This document shows, one piece after another, positions 54,801-64,000 of a stretch of DNA of 64,000 nucleotides. Both the position numbers and the translations under genes were made by a program. The notes beneath the pieces are model-generated. The model was given only the letters and a program-made list of their open reading frames with translations, did not search any database and was not told the origin of the DNA. The number at the start of each line of letters is the position of its first letter. Position 1 is the first letter of the stretch. The stretch is from positions 372,001 to 436,000 of the forward strand of contig JALUTQ010000038.1 in the NCBI GenBank assembly GCA_032718865.1, read 5' to 3'. This DNA comes from Tilletia caries. Lineage: Eukaryota; Basidiomycota; Exobasidiomycetes; Tilletiales; Tilletiaceae.

Positions 54801-55093
54801 CGTCCTCCTTGCGGCCGTCTGAGATGGGACAGGTGCGTGAAAAGCGCGTCGAAGGGGTTGTGAAAGGGAAGGAAGGGGAGATGGGCGTCAGTATAGTTGA
54901 GCAGGACGGAGCCTTGGAGAGAGTAGAAGACGCGTCGACGCGACGCGTGCGTGTGCAGAGTCGCGTCTGACTGAGTGGCTGACATAGGCCAGGGTTGGGC
55001 CACCCGGTGCGCGATGCTACCGGGGGGCAATGGGGGGAGGAGGCGCGTTGCGCAGGCGATGCTGGACTCACCTCTCTTGTAGACGTACATCAT
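51864..55093 (-). CDS. RNR1: Ribonucleotide reductase large subunit
   Basis: Reduces ribonucleoside diphosphates to deoxy forms; cytosolic, partner of the Rnr2/Rnr4 radical subunit. Exons 55093-55072, 54818-54712, 54634-54332, 54254-52017, 51875-51864: 2682 nt, 893 aa. The ATP cone opens [23 protein letters not shown], joined across intron 1. Landmarks: [26 protein letters not shown] (redox Cys), [43 protein letters not shown] (active-site Asn-x-Cys-x-Glu) and [17 protein letters not shown]. An Ala/Val/Pro-rich linker of about 120 residues precedes [10 protein letters not shown]. The last exon is 12 nt and adds CSG, completing the CxxC (CLMC) swinging-tail redox pair. Confidence 0.95.
51927..51990 (+). 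repeat. (GAA)n/(CTT)n microsatellite in the last RNR1 intron
   Basis: About 21 uninterrupted trinucleotides. It lies in the intron 51876-52016, on the transcribed strand as CTT, between the donor and the 12-nt last exon. It gives a false poly-Phe reading if the intron is ignored. Confidence 0.95.
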
Positions 55094-55783
55094 CTTGATG
55101 TGTTATGCGTGTTGCGCTTTGCTGGGTTCCGACGCGTCTTGTGTGCAGACTGGGTGAAGGAGGGTGGGAGGAAGGGTGGCAGGCGCGATGCGATGCGATG
55201 CGATGCGATGGGCGTGTGGTAGGGAAGGAGGCGAGGGCGGGGTTCGCGAAGAGAGAGAGAGAGAAGAGAGTAAGATGAGGATGGAGACAGGTGAGGATGG
55301 GATGGGATGGGATGGGATGGGATGGGTGTGGTTGTGGGTTGTGGTGGGAGTCCTGATCGAGAGACGCGCAGGTGTTGGACTTCTTTTGAAGGCGAATGTG
55401 CGCGAAGAACACGCGCGCGACAACACCCCGAAAACGCGTCTCTCCAACAGCGCGTTTCTCTGCACACGCGTTCTTCCACATGGCCCGCCCCGCCGCCCCC
55501 ATCAAGAAAATTTGGGAGCGCGACGTGACGCGTTTCGCTACATCGGCGATTCCAAACAGATCAGCAAAACGCCGACCCACTCACGCGCCACAGCCCACAA
55601 GCCAGGCCGGGCACAAAGGGGCACAAAGGGGGGGGCGTAAACAAAGGGCCGTATCGTCTCTATAATTGTTCGTTGGTAATGCCAGTCATGTACACAAAGA
55701 GAATCGCTCGCTATACACTATGTACGCAGGGATGAGAAGGAAAAAGTCCGCCTTCGGGTGGCGGGTTTGTATGTACGCTCGCT
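55094..55783. other. RNR1 upstream region with simple repeats
   Basis: Contains tandem GCGAT (about 55188-55210) and GATGG (about 55298-55326) pentamers and a GAGA run (55251-55264) upstream of the RNR1 start, and ACGCGT hexamers such as at 55434-55439. ACGCGT is the MCB box recognised by MBF in yeast RNR1 control; use here is inference. Confidence 0.5.
55434..55439. promoter_or_regulatory. MCB-like element ACGCGT upstream of RNR1
   Basis: A perfect ACGCGT about 340 bases upstream of the RNR1 start, with close variants nearby (ACGCGTT at about 55467, GACGCGTTT at about 55527). MBF uses this site for G1/S expression of DNA-synthesis genes in yeasts. The grouping fits the gene's role, but chance in GC-rich DNA cannot be excluded. 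Confidence 0.45.
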
Positions 55784-56986
55784 TCAGGCCGGTCGTGAGG
55801 CTGGTGCCGTCTCAGCTGCGACGTGTCGTAGCAACGCTATAGACGTTTGCAGACCTTGCACATAGCCCTCGTCCGGTCCTTGTCCGGGGACGACGGTCGC
55901 GTGCGCAAAGTCAATCAGTCGAGCTTTGCAGTACGTCGCAGGTTCGCTGAAGGGGTCGTTGAGTTTTCTCTCGAGGGCCGCCTGGTTGCCCTCAAAGACG
56001 AGAAGAACGCTGCCGCCGCGAACGCGCCATTCGACGTGCTTGACCAGTTGGCAGATTTCTTCGAGCTGAGGAGCCAGTCCCTGGCTCACCACGCGATGTA
56101 CAAGTTCGGCCGGTAATGAAGGCAGGGAATCGATCCGATGTGGGCTGCTGGCTTCGCTGCCTGTCACAATTTCATTGTACCTGTCCGTATCTTCGGTCGG
56201 CCGGGGCGAACAGAAAAATAAACGAGCCCCGAGCTCCAGTTCGTCCTGTGTCAGAATGTTCTTGCCGAAGAGTTTCGATACGCTGAATGGTTGCTGTCTC
56301 GCCTCGTCCCATGTCTGTAAAGTAGGTAGAGCGGCGTTGAGCAACACAAGGCCAGAATAAGCATGCAGTACAAGTTCAGGACCAGAATAAGTACGCACCT
56401 GCCAGCCAGTCAGCCGAACTCCGAAGTTGGCACTCGTACAGGCTTGTGCAGACTTGATCATCCTCTCCTTCTTCTCCGGAGTCGAGTTTTCGTCCCAGTG
56501 TTGCGTCCCGAGCTTGATATCTAGCACATTAGGAGAGACGAATCCGTGCAAGATGTTTTCGAGAACCAGGGCGTTTGCTGGAATAACGGAAGGATCACTG
56601 TCGACAAAGAGCGGGGGCGAGAGATCCAGAAGCTTGGGTAGTAGAGGAGCCGTCTGGATAACACTGTCCGGAAGGCTACTCTTGGCCTTATTCTTGACAT
56701 CGTCCGCTTCCGACAGGGTGACAGCTCCGTGACATCTCGGAGTCCATTCGGAAAGACCTCGACCGGGAGCCAGGGTGGGATATTGTGTGAAATTTTGGTA
56801 ATAGAACAGAACTTCGGCCAGAAGCGATCTTTTGACGACGACTTGACCACCGCGTGTTCTGAATACCGTAGACGGGTGACCTGCAACCTGGGCATCGAAG
56901 CTTTGAAGCCGTGGCGGGTCGAAGTCGGCGGAGCTCAAGGGAGGACGGAGAGGATAGGGAGCCGAATCAGCCCTACAATTCGACAT
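55784..56986 (-). CDS. ARG82: Inositol polyphosphate multikinase (Arg82/Ipk2 type)
   Basis: Phosphorylates inositol trisphosphate to higher inositol phosphates in the nucleus and cytosol. Exons 56986-56399 and 56314-55784 give 1119 nt, 372 aa; the 84-nt intron is a multiple of three and could be read through, but GTGCGT and TTTACAG sites and loss of family similarity mark it as an intron. The IPK signature is PNVLDIKLGTQHWDEN (PxxxDxKxG). Near the C-terminus RLIDFAHATVVPGQGPDEGYVQGL has the SLIDFAH-like metal-binding Asp. The N-terminal region contains AGHPSTVFRT and VVVKRSLLAEVLFYY (probable Lys of the ATP site). Length is typical. Confidence 0.92.
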   Translation of the reverse strand: MSNCRADSAPYPLRPPLSSADFDPPRLQSFDAQVAGHPSTVFRTRGGQVVVKRSLLAEVLFYYQNFTQYPTLAPGRGLSEWTPRCHGAVTLSEADDVKNKAKSSLPDSVIQTAPLLPKLLDLSPPLFVDSDPSVIPANALVLENILHGFVSPNVLDIKLGTQHWDENSTPEKKERMIKSAQACTSANFGVRLTGWQVRTYSGPELVLHAYSGLVLLNAALPTLQTWDEARQQPFSVSKLFGKNILTQDELELGARLFFCSPRPTEDTDRYNEIVTGSEASSPHRIDSLPSLPAELVHRVVSQGLAPQLEEICQLVKHVEWRVRGGSVLLVFEGNQAALERKLNDPFSEPATYCKARLIDFAHATVVPGQGPDEGYVQGLQTSIALLRHVAAETAPASRPA

Positions 56987-58445
56987 GGCTATTACGTTTT
57001 GCTTTGCGGAGCTGGTTCACAGAAAGGAAGTCAGTGGGACAATGGTCGAGGGAAGGACTGAGGTCCAGAGATGTGGTACCCAAATGGCTCACCTCTTGAG
57101 AAGACTTCAGACGTTGCTAAGAGGATACATATGTACAAAGGCAAGGAGCAGTGTCATGGTCAAGTGCAACTCTCGAGCTCGCTGCGAACAAAGGGGGGAA
57201 CGAAAACCCCGATGACGTCTGGGTACCGGGTCAGTACCGTCTGCCGGCCCTCACTTGCAAGTAACCTGAATGTCCCGATCTATGGTCGATTCGCCCCGAG
57301 CATGAGGCGATTGGCCCCGTAAGCGTTTTTTGAATTGAGCCCGTAAGATGAGGCGATTCAGCCCGTAATTATCGGCGACTGAACCCATAAACAAAGGCGA
57401 TTGAACCCATAAAGATGGTCGATTGGCCCCATAAGGCAGGGCACTGGCCCCATAAAAATCTCAAATCGCCTTTCGCGACCTTCCCTGCTTCCAAATCTTC
57501 CAGATAAATTATTCTACAGCGGCCAGGGTGCCTGAAGTAACTGTACTGAGCTTCCAGGGTCATATCCGGTCATAGTCGGGCCGGGATGGCGGTCTTCGGC
57601 GACGTAATTCACTTTGAGAGCTCGTCGACGGGCAGAAACGCTTCACAGAAGCTCGACTTGTGTGTGAGTTGAACCCTCTTACATACCTGAAGGCCCGACC
57701 GGTCGTTTGGGCAGTGTCAGTACACACTACCGCTCTATCCGGCTGAAATAGACATTACGGGCTCTGTCCACCATCTTTATGGGCTCTGTCCACCATCTTT
57801 ATGGGGCCAATCGACCATCTTTATGGGTTCAATGTACTAATTCCCCAGTCTCTTTAGAGATTGGGGTTACTGGAACCAGTTTTCTTACGGCCGTAAGCGT
57901 CTGAACCAACATCAATAGAAAAAAAATCTTCCCTCGCAAGGAAAGACGTCCTGCAGGTCAGAACGACTAGGGTCCAAATCCTGAACTCTTTCAGGCTGCA
58001 AACTTACAGCTCGTCAAGTTGTGTGGTTGATGCTGTGGAAGCTGTTTCTGACTTTTTCAGCTTATGTAATTCTAGAAACTTAACTCCGCTCACCAAACAC
58101 GAACCAAAAAGAACCACCCCACCATCATCGATACTCTTTCCTTCCTATACGTCTTCCTTGCACAACCGCAAAGGATAGAGATACTGCCAGGTGTCAGCCT
58201 GGCGGACGAGGCGAAGGGTGGCTGCGCCACCCTGAGTGCGAGACCGCGCGTACCTGCTTAAGCCTCCATAGTCTTCCTATTTCTCGTCCTCGACTGCAGC
58301 GCCCTACATACTTCCCCCTCAGCTCATCAGCATCCTAATTCCTGCTCGCCAATCGCACCTGCAGAGAACATTGTCATGGCGAAGCGGGCGAAGGGTGCGT
58401 GCGAGAGGGGGTTGAGCTGACTTTGCCTTTACGTCCGTCACACAC
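56987..58445. other. Intergenic region holding a foldback-like element
   Basis: Besides the foldback-like repeat, 57840-57868 has a short near-palindrome (CCCCAGTCTC, GAGATTGGGG) and 58181-58240 has small hairpins. The upstream part of the CFT1 fragment may begin near 58377 (NIVMAKRAK then a GTGCGT donor), but this is uncertain. Confidence 0.4.
57262..57835. repeat. Foldback-like element with arms made of short tandem repeats
   Basis: Left arm (about 57262-57460): seven degenerate 21-27-bp units of the form GGCGATTGAACCCATAA. Right arm (about 57740-57835): four units in the opposite orientation. Bases 57401-57434 and 57799-57832 are perfect 34-bp inverted copies. The loop of about 300 bases has no gene. 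The layout recalls foldback elements whose inverted ends consist of short direct repeats. Confidence 0.8.
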
Positions 58446-60236
58446 AGACACGCTTCCACATGCTACATATGCTCCGACCAGCTGTTCGGAGTCGTCACTG
58501 GCCTTGCGAACGTGAGGACGATTGCGAGTACGGAGGACAGTCGGGATCGGCTTGTTGTTTCTTTCAAGGATGCTAAGGTGAGTGTTCAGACGTTGAACGC
58601 ATGTATTTGCACCGGGACTGATAGGAGTGTCGGCCGCCCTTCTCTCTCTCTCTCTCTCTCGCTTTGCTTGGTTCGATGTTTGCAGATAGCGCTGCTCGAA
58701 TGGTCAGATCGTGATAGGGAACTCATCAGCGCCTCACTCCACACGTACGAGCGTGCCGCCCAACTGATGAGCTGAACGATCATCGCGCGCCGCCCGCTAT
58801 TCTAACATGTCCCCTCCGCTGACCCACCTTTGCCTCACGCTCCAGGTAAACGGCATTCCCTTCAACTTCCAACCCCCTCCTCGCCGTCGACCCCGCAGAC
58901 CACTGCGCAACCTTACTCCTCCCGCAGGACGCCATCGCCATCCTCCCCTTCCTGCAAGACGCGGCGGAACGGGAGCTGTTCGAGGGCCCGCAGGCACAGG
59001 CGTCGCGGAGTCTGCCGTATGCGCCGTCGTTTGTGCTTTCGTTTGCACAGTCGGATCCGAAGATTCGGGGGGCGAGGGGCCGAGGGATATGGTGTTCCTT
59101 CCTGGGTTTCAGAAGCCGACGTTGGCGGTGCTGTATGCTGCTCAGCAGAAGTGGACTGAGTGAGTAGATCCATTTAAGAGTGAACGCGCTGCGAGAAGGA
59201 AGAACGGTCTAGCTGATGCGACTTATGATCCATTACAGACGACTGGCGGAGGCGAAGGATACTTGTTCCTTTGCTCTGATCACCCTCGACATGAACTCGT
59301 CCAGTCATCTGGTCATCTCCGAACGACACGGTCTGCCGTACGACTCGTTCCAGATCGTCGCGTGCCCTCAGAAATTTCAGGGGTGGCATGATCCTCAGCT
59401 CCTCGGCCATCGTGCACATCGACCAGGCCAGCAAGGTGATGGGTACGGCTGTGAACAGATGGCATGTCCTCACTTCTGCACTCCCGTTATCTCACGCAAC
59501 GACGCGTGCTAAAAGGAGTAAAGACGGAAATGCGACGATGAAGGAGGAGGAGAAGGGGATTAGGGTGGATGAAAAGAAGGGGACTCCACTTCAGCTCGAG
59601 TTGCAAGGCACTCATCTCTTCTTCACAGACGACGCCGCTGGTCTTGTGCTGATGAAGGACCACAAGGCGCTCCCCCTTTCGCTTCCTCCTCGACGAACGC
59701 TCCATCTCGGCCCTCACCCTCGGCGCGCTTGAGTACAATGATACGATCCCGGCCGCGCTTTCGATACTGGACACGGACCGGGCCCGGTTCGTGATGACGG
59801 GTTCTATGGTCGCGGACACGGTTTTGCAGCGGATTGACACCGTTTCGGCTCATGCGGAGGAGGTGGACTGGTGAAGGGTCTTAATGGGCAGGGGTCGGCG
59901 AAAGAGGAGGATGAGATGGAGCTTGATGCTGGCGAGCCTCTTTGGCGATCCTAAACGCAGACCATACAGCTGTCCTTCGCATCCAAAGACTCATCGTGTT
60001 GGATTGACCATTTTTTTTCTTTTCGTTTCCCACAGATATGTACGGAGAAGAGGCGCAGCATGCGAATGGCGGATCTTCGAGCAAGCAGCGCATTTCTCGT
60101 CTGACCCAGGTGGACAGGCTCGAATTGATAGGCTCGATCTCGGACTTGTGCGAGCGTGGCGTGAAAGGGTCCTCGGATTCTACGTTCGTTGCTGCTGTCG
60201 GAGCGGATTCGACGGGAGGCTTGGCGTCGGTCGAGG
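58446..60236 (+). pseudogene. CFT1: Amino-terminal fragment of CPSF subunit Cft1 (CPSF160), broken
   Basis: Cft1 is the large beta-propeller subunit of the mRNA 3'-end cleavage/polyadenylation factor. Recognised pieces: LFGVVTGLANVRTIAS with RDRLVVSFKDAK (to 58577), IALLEWSDRDRELISASLHT (58686-58766), DAIAILPFLQDAAERELFEG, DMVFLPGFQKPTLAVLYAAQ, RLAEAKDTCSFALITLDM, SSAIVHIDQASKVMG and ALTLGALEYNDTIPAALSIL, then YGEEAQHANGG. One-base shifts lie in C or G runs (about 58878, 59070, 59380, 59670). At 58767 the expected GTGAGC donor reads ATGAGC. The remaining two thirds of Cft1 are missing: at 60237 the sequence passes into FAS. Confidence 0.75.
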
Positions 60237-60342
60237 TAAGTTTTTTGGGGGCGATTCTTTCCAAGCTACTGAAGGTACCTACAGAACCCTTGTGCGACTT
60301 TCTTATCATCCTTTTCTTTCCCGGTCCGACTTGTTTTGGGCA

Positions 60343-63300
60343 GCCTCGTGTCATTGCTAGGAAGCGGGCTGCAGCGACTGATGGGCGACTGGCTGCGCCG
60401 CGTCGAGGAGCGCTTCGCGGGTATCGAGTCTGGAGGCCGTAAGCTTTCCATGCTCCAGTCGTACAGCGTTCTCGACTCGGACGGCTGCCTTTATGGATCA
60501 CTTCTTCGCCGAGTATGCGGATGCGACCAAGATCCTGTTGGCTGCGGAGGATGTGTCCTTCTTCCTTGCGCTCTGCCAGCGACCTGGCCAGAAGCCCATC
60601 CCCTTCATCCCTGTCCTTGACGACGAGAGCTTCCAGACCTGTGAGTTATCAACTGTCGAGCATGTTCGTGTTTGGATGTGGCGCTGATTCATTGTTTTCC
60701 GTCCACAACAGGGTTCAAGAAGGATTCGCTCTGGCAAGCCGAAGACATCGATGCTGTCTTTGACCAAGACCCCCAGCGAGTCTGTGTGCTTCAAGGTCCT
60801 GTGGCTGCTCGTCACGCCACGAAGGTCGACGAGCCCATCAAGGAAGTGCTGGGCGGCATCGAGCAGAAGCTGATCCAGTTGCTCTTGGAGCGCTTCTACG
60901 ACGGTAATGCCGACAAGGTCCCAACCGTCCAGTACCTCAGCCGCGAGGCGCCTCTTACCGAGACTGCCCAGGCTTGCAATGCCTTGAAGATCAAGTTCGC
61001 GGAAGTTACCAGCGGTGACACGGTCATCCGCCGTTTCGAGCTCGGTTCGCAGCTCCCAGCGCACAACCAATGGCTTGCCTCTCTGGCAGGTCCCAATGCC
61101 AGCTGGTTGAGTGCCATTCTGCGGAAGACGAGCGTCGTGCAAACTCGGAGCTACATCAACAATCCGGCAAGCGTATGTTCGCGCCTCGAGCCGGTCAGAA
61201 GGCCGAGGTCGTCTTCAACCTCAAGACCATGGAGCCGCTCTCCATCCAACTTCAGGATGCAACTCGGTCGTTCGGTCCCAACAGCAGCAACTTCGCAGCT
61301 GTTCGCATGAGCAAGGATCCCTCGTCCAAGATGATCAAGGCCACCATCAGCGAGGAACGTCGCGGCGAGTCAGTGCCGCTCGAGCTCGAGTACATCTATC
61401 GCCCCGACCAGCCTTTCGCTCCCATTCACGAGTCGATGGAGGGTCGGAACGACCGCGTCCGGGCTTTCTACAGCCAGCTGTGGTTCGGTTCAGCAGAGGC
61501 ATGGAAGGCGCCAGCCGACGCTGGTGTGTACAAGGGCCCTGTCAAGACACTCGACGCCGCTGCGATCAAGCGCTTCTGCCAGATCGTCGAGAACCGCAAC
61601 GTCGGCTACCACCTCCACGGGCAGGCCCCGATCGACTTTGCGATCGTGGCTGGTTGGGAAGCCATCATGCAGGCGCTGATGGCAAGTGCTGATGCCGATC
61701 TGCTCACGCTCGTCCACCTGAGTAACCGGTTCACGATGGTCAAGGGGCGAAGCCGCTTCAAGTTGGCGACGTCTGCATGGCCACCGCCACGACGAAGAGC
61801 ATTCGCATCTCGGACACGGGCAAGAGCGTGGCCATCACCGGTGTCGTGCTCAGGAAGGTGGGCGAGGACTTTGTCCCTGCGATCGAGGTCACTTCGAGCT
61901 TCTTCTACCGAGGTCGATACAATGACTTCGAGAAGTGCTTCGACAGGACGCGAGACATCTACACCGTCGAGCTCAAGACGGACACCGATGTCTCGGTCAT
62001 GCTGACCAAGGACTGGATCGACTAAAACCTCAGAAGTCAAGCCTGAGCCCGGCATGAAGCTTGAGTTCGAATTCACCAGCGAACTCCACTTCAAGGACGC
62101 CAACTCCTTTTCGGCGGTCAACGTCCAAGGTGGGATCTACCATCGCGACACGAAGGGGACGCGCACTCAGAGGGCCACGATCGAATACGAGGCCGACTCG
62201 GTCAGTTTCGGAAATCCGGTGGTGGAGTACGTCAAGAGACTTGGCGGAAGCAGCCAGGGACCCACACCGCTCGAGAACGGCTGCTCGATCAACCCTCCAT
62301 CCACAAGCTCGTCTTTCGTTGCGCCTGCTTCGAACGAGGCTTACTCGCTCACCAGTGGCGACTTCAACCACATCCACATCAACCCTTACTTCCCCGACTT
62401 TGCTGCTCTCCCTGGCACCATCACCCATGGAATGTTCCTTTCGGCCGCGACCCGCAAGTACATGGAAGAGATCGCTGCAGAGGGCCACCCAGACCGCTGC
62501 CTCTCCTTCGAGGCTAACTTCACCGGCATGGTCCTTCCCGGAGATGTTCTGAGTGTACGACTGCGTCACGTCGCGACGCGAGCTGGCAACAAGGTTGTCA
62601 AGTTTGAGACCTTCAACCAACGTGGGGAGAAGGTCATCGACGGATCTGCGGAGATCATGCAACCTCCGACGACCTTCGTTTTCACAGGTCAGGGCAGTCA
62701 AGAGCCCGGCATGGGTATGGATTTGTACAACGCCAGTGCGACCTCGAAGGCAACCTGGGACGAGGCCGACAAGCATCTCCGCGAGTCTATGGGCTTCTCA
62801 ATCCTCGAGATCGTCAACAAGAACCCAATGACGAAGACGGTCTACTTCGGTGGTGTCAAGGGTCACGCCATTCGGGAACGATACATGTCCATGGCATGCG
62901 ATGCGGTCGATGAGCAGGGCAAGGCAGTGACGCTCCCGCTCTTCCCCGAGATCACCAATCAGAGCCAGAGCTACACCTTCCAGTCGCCAAAGGGACTGCT
63001 GTACGCCACCCAGTTCTCACAGATATCGATCTGCCTCGTCGAGCTCAGTGCGTTCCGGGACATGCAAGACCGAGGTCTGATCCCCGAGGAAGCTGCGTTC
63101 GCAGGCCACTCCCTAGGCGAGTACGCTGCTCTGGCCGCTCTCGCTGGCGTCCTTCAAGTCAAGGATCTCGTGGACGTTGTGCTCTACCGCGGCCTGACCA
63201 TGCAGCGAGCGGTTCAACGTGACGAGGAAGGGCGCAGCAACTACGGCATGATGGCGTGCAACCCGAGCCGCATCAGCCCCACCTTCACGGAGGCTGCATT

Positions 63301-64000
63301 GCACGAGGTCATCGAGGCCGTCAGCCGCGTGTCCAACCGGCTGCTCCAAACGGTCAACATGAACGTCTATTGTTGTTGCTGGCGAGCTCGTCACCCTGCT
63401 CACCACGACCAACGTTCACAGCTTCATCACGATCAAGAAGATCGATCTTCCAGGGTTGCTTAAGCAAATGACCACCGAGGAGGTCCGCGAAAAGCTTACG
63501 GAGATCGTGAAGGAAATCTTCGCGGCAGCCGTCGAAGATGAGAAGAAGGGCACAATCCAGCTCCAGCGGGGCTTTGCTACCATACCCCTTGCTGGCATCG
63601 ACGTTCCTTTCCACAGTCGATACCTAACAGGCGGCGTCACCCCGCTCCGCGCCTATCTCTCAAAGCGCATCAACGTCGAGAACATCAGCCCCGACAATCT
63701 TCGTCTGCACTGCATCTCGAACCTGGTCGCAGCTCCCTTCGAGACTACAAAGGCGTACGCCGAGCTGGTATTCAATCAGACGGACTCCTCACGCCTCGGC
63801 AAGGCTCTCGCCCACTGGGAGCGTGATGGTTGGGAGACGGAAGAGAAGGAGCAGCAGTTCACCGCCCTCCTGCTGATCGAGCTTCTTGCCTACCAGTTCG
63901 CTTCTCCCGTCAGATGGATCGAGACGCAAGACATCCTCTTCTCGCCGTCTTACGACTTCGAACGGCTGATCGAGTTCGGTCCCTCCCCGACCCTGGTCGG
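60343..64000 (+). pseudogene. FAS1: Fatty-acid synthase beta-subunit fragment (ER end, DH, MPT), frame-broken, continues past the window
   Basis: Begins at the end of the enoyl-reductase region (LLAAEDVSFFLALCQRPGQK, then across intron 60640-60711 TWFKKDSLWQAEDIDAVFDQ). The hot-dog dehydratase follows (YSLTSGDFNHIHINPYF, GTITHGMFLSAATR), then malonyl/palmitoyl transferase (FVFTGQGSQEPGMGM, nucleophile Ser in AGHSLGEYAAL). The acyltransferase and most of ER are absent on the left. Frame changes near 60486, 61165, 61748 and 63370, and a TAA at 62023-62025 before a frame change. The break at 63370 removes about four conserved residues plus one base, so it is not only a run-length problem. Between breaks the protein is strongly conserved, so decay would be recent. 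Confidence 0.8.

Noticed and set aside
1..64000. CRISPR arrays, operons, ribosome binding sites
   Set aside because: Spliceosomal introns and gene content show eukaryotic nuclear DNA; the tandem repeats present lack spacer-repeat structure.

Overview
The window looks like nuclear DNA of a basidiomycete fungus; I cannot fix the lineage further. The evidence is GC-rich coding sequence, many short introns with GTGAGT/GTGCGT-type donors and CAG/AAG acceptors, tight gene spacing on both strands, and products with clear fungal relatives. All exon chains were built by hand; those marked confident keep frame exactly and end at conserved termini.

Layout. 0.5-2.9 kb: ILV3 (dihydroxy-acid dehydratase, -). 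3.4-8.4 kb: a tyrosine-recombinase (DIRS-like) retrotransposon with gag, RT/RNase H and YR reading frames. 8.9-10.7 kb: a polyglutamine LIM protein (+). 11.2-11.7 kb: MARVEL membrane protein (-). 13.0-14.1 kb: VPS24/CHMP3 (-). 14.1-16.9 kb: an AT-rich repeat island with a tRNA-like sequence, a 7-bp satellite, three copies of a ~183-bp tandem repeat and a solo LTR. 16.9-21.3 kb: a 1369-aa multipass membrane protein of unknown function (+). 21.6-23.3 kb: phosphomannose isomerase (-). 23.7-25.4 kb: POB3 of the FACT complex (-). 26.2-29.2 kb: a formin FH1-FH2 gene (+). 29.5-31.0 kb: HAD phosphatase (-). 31.4-32.8 kb: secreted Cys-rich protein (-). 33.9-48.2 kb: a nested stack of mobile elements. 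50.2-51.0 kb: YPD1 phosphotransfer protein (+). 51.9-55.1 kb: RNR1 (-). 55.8-57.0 kb: ARG82-type inositol polyphosphate kinase (-). 57.2-57.9 kb: a foldback-like repeat. 58.4-64.0 kb: broken CFT1 and FAS-beta fragments joined head to tail (+).

The most unusual part is the stack at 33.9-48.2 kb. An outer inverted-repeat element holds a Tc1/mariner element (31-bp TIRs, TA duplication, DD34E transposase). The transposase is interrupted by a 404-bp hAT-type MITE with an 8-bp target duplication. The mariner is also interrupted near its 3' end by an 11.6-kb LTR retroelement array with a 5-bp target duplication. That array reads A-body1-B-body2-A-body1-B-body2-A with two LTR types. It carries no pol; it has a gag-like ORF and a second ORF with an FHA-like N-terminal region, and the B LTR is followed by an unusually long antisense tRNA match including CCA.

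Sequence quality caveat: many reading-frame breaks (DIRS RT, mariner transposase, LTR-element ORFs, formin FH1, CFT1) fall in G, C or A runs, and the two LTR-array units differ mostly in run lengths. Some apparent pseudogenes may therefore be sequence errors. Breaks outside runs, such as those in the FAS fragment, are less easily explained this way.
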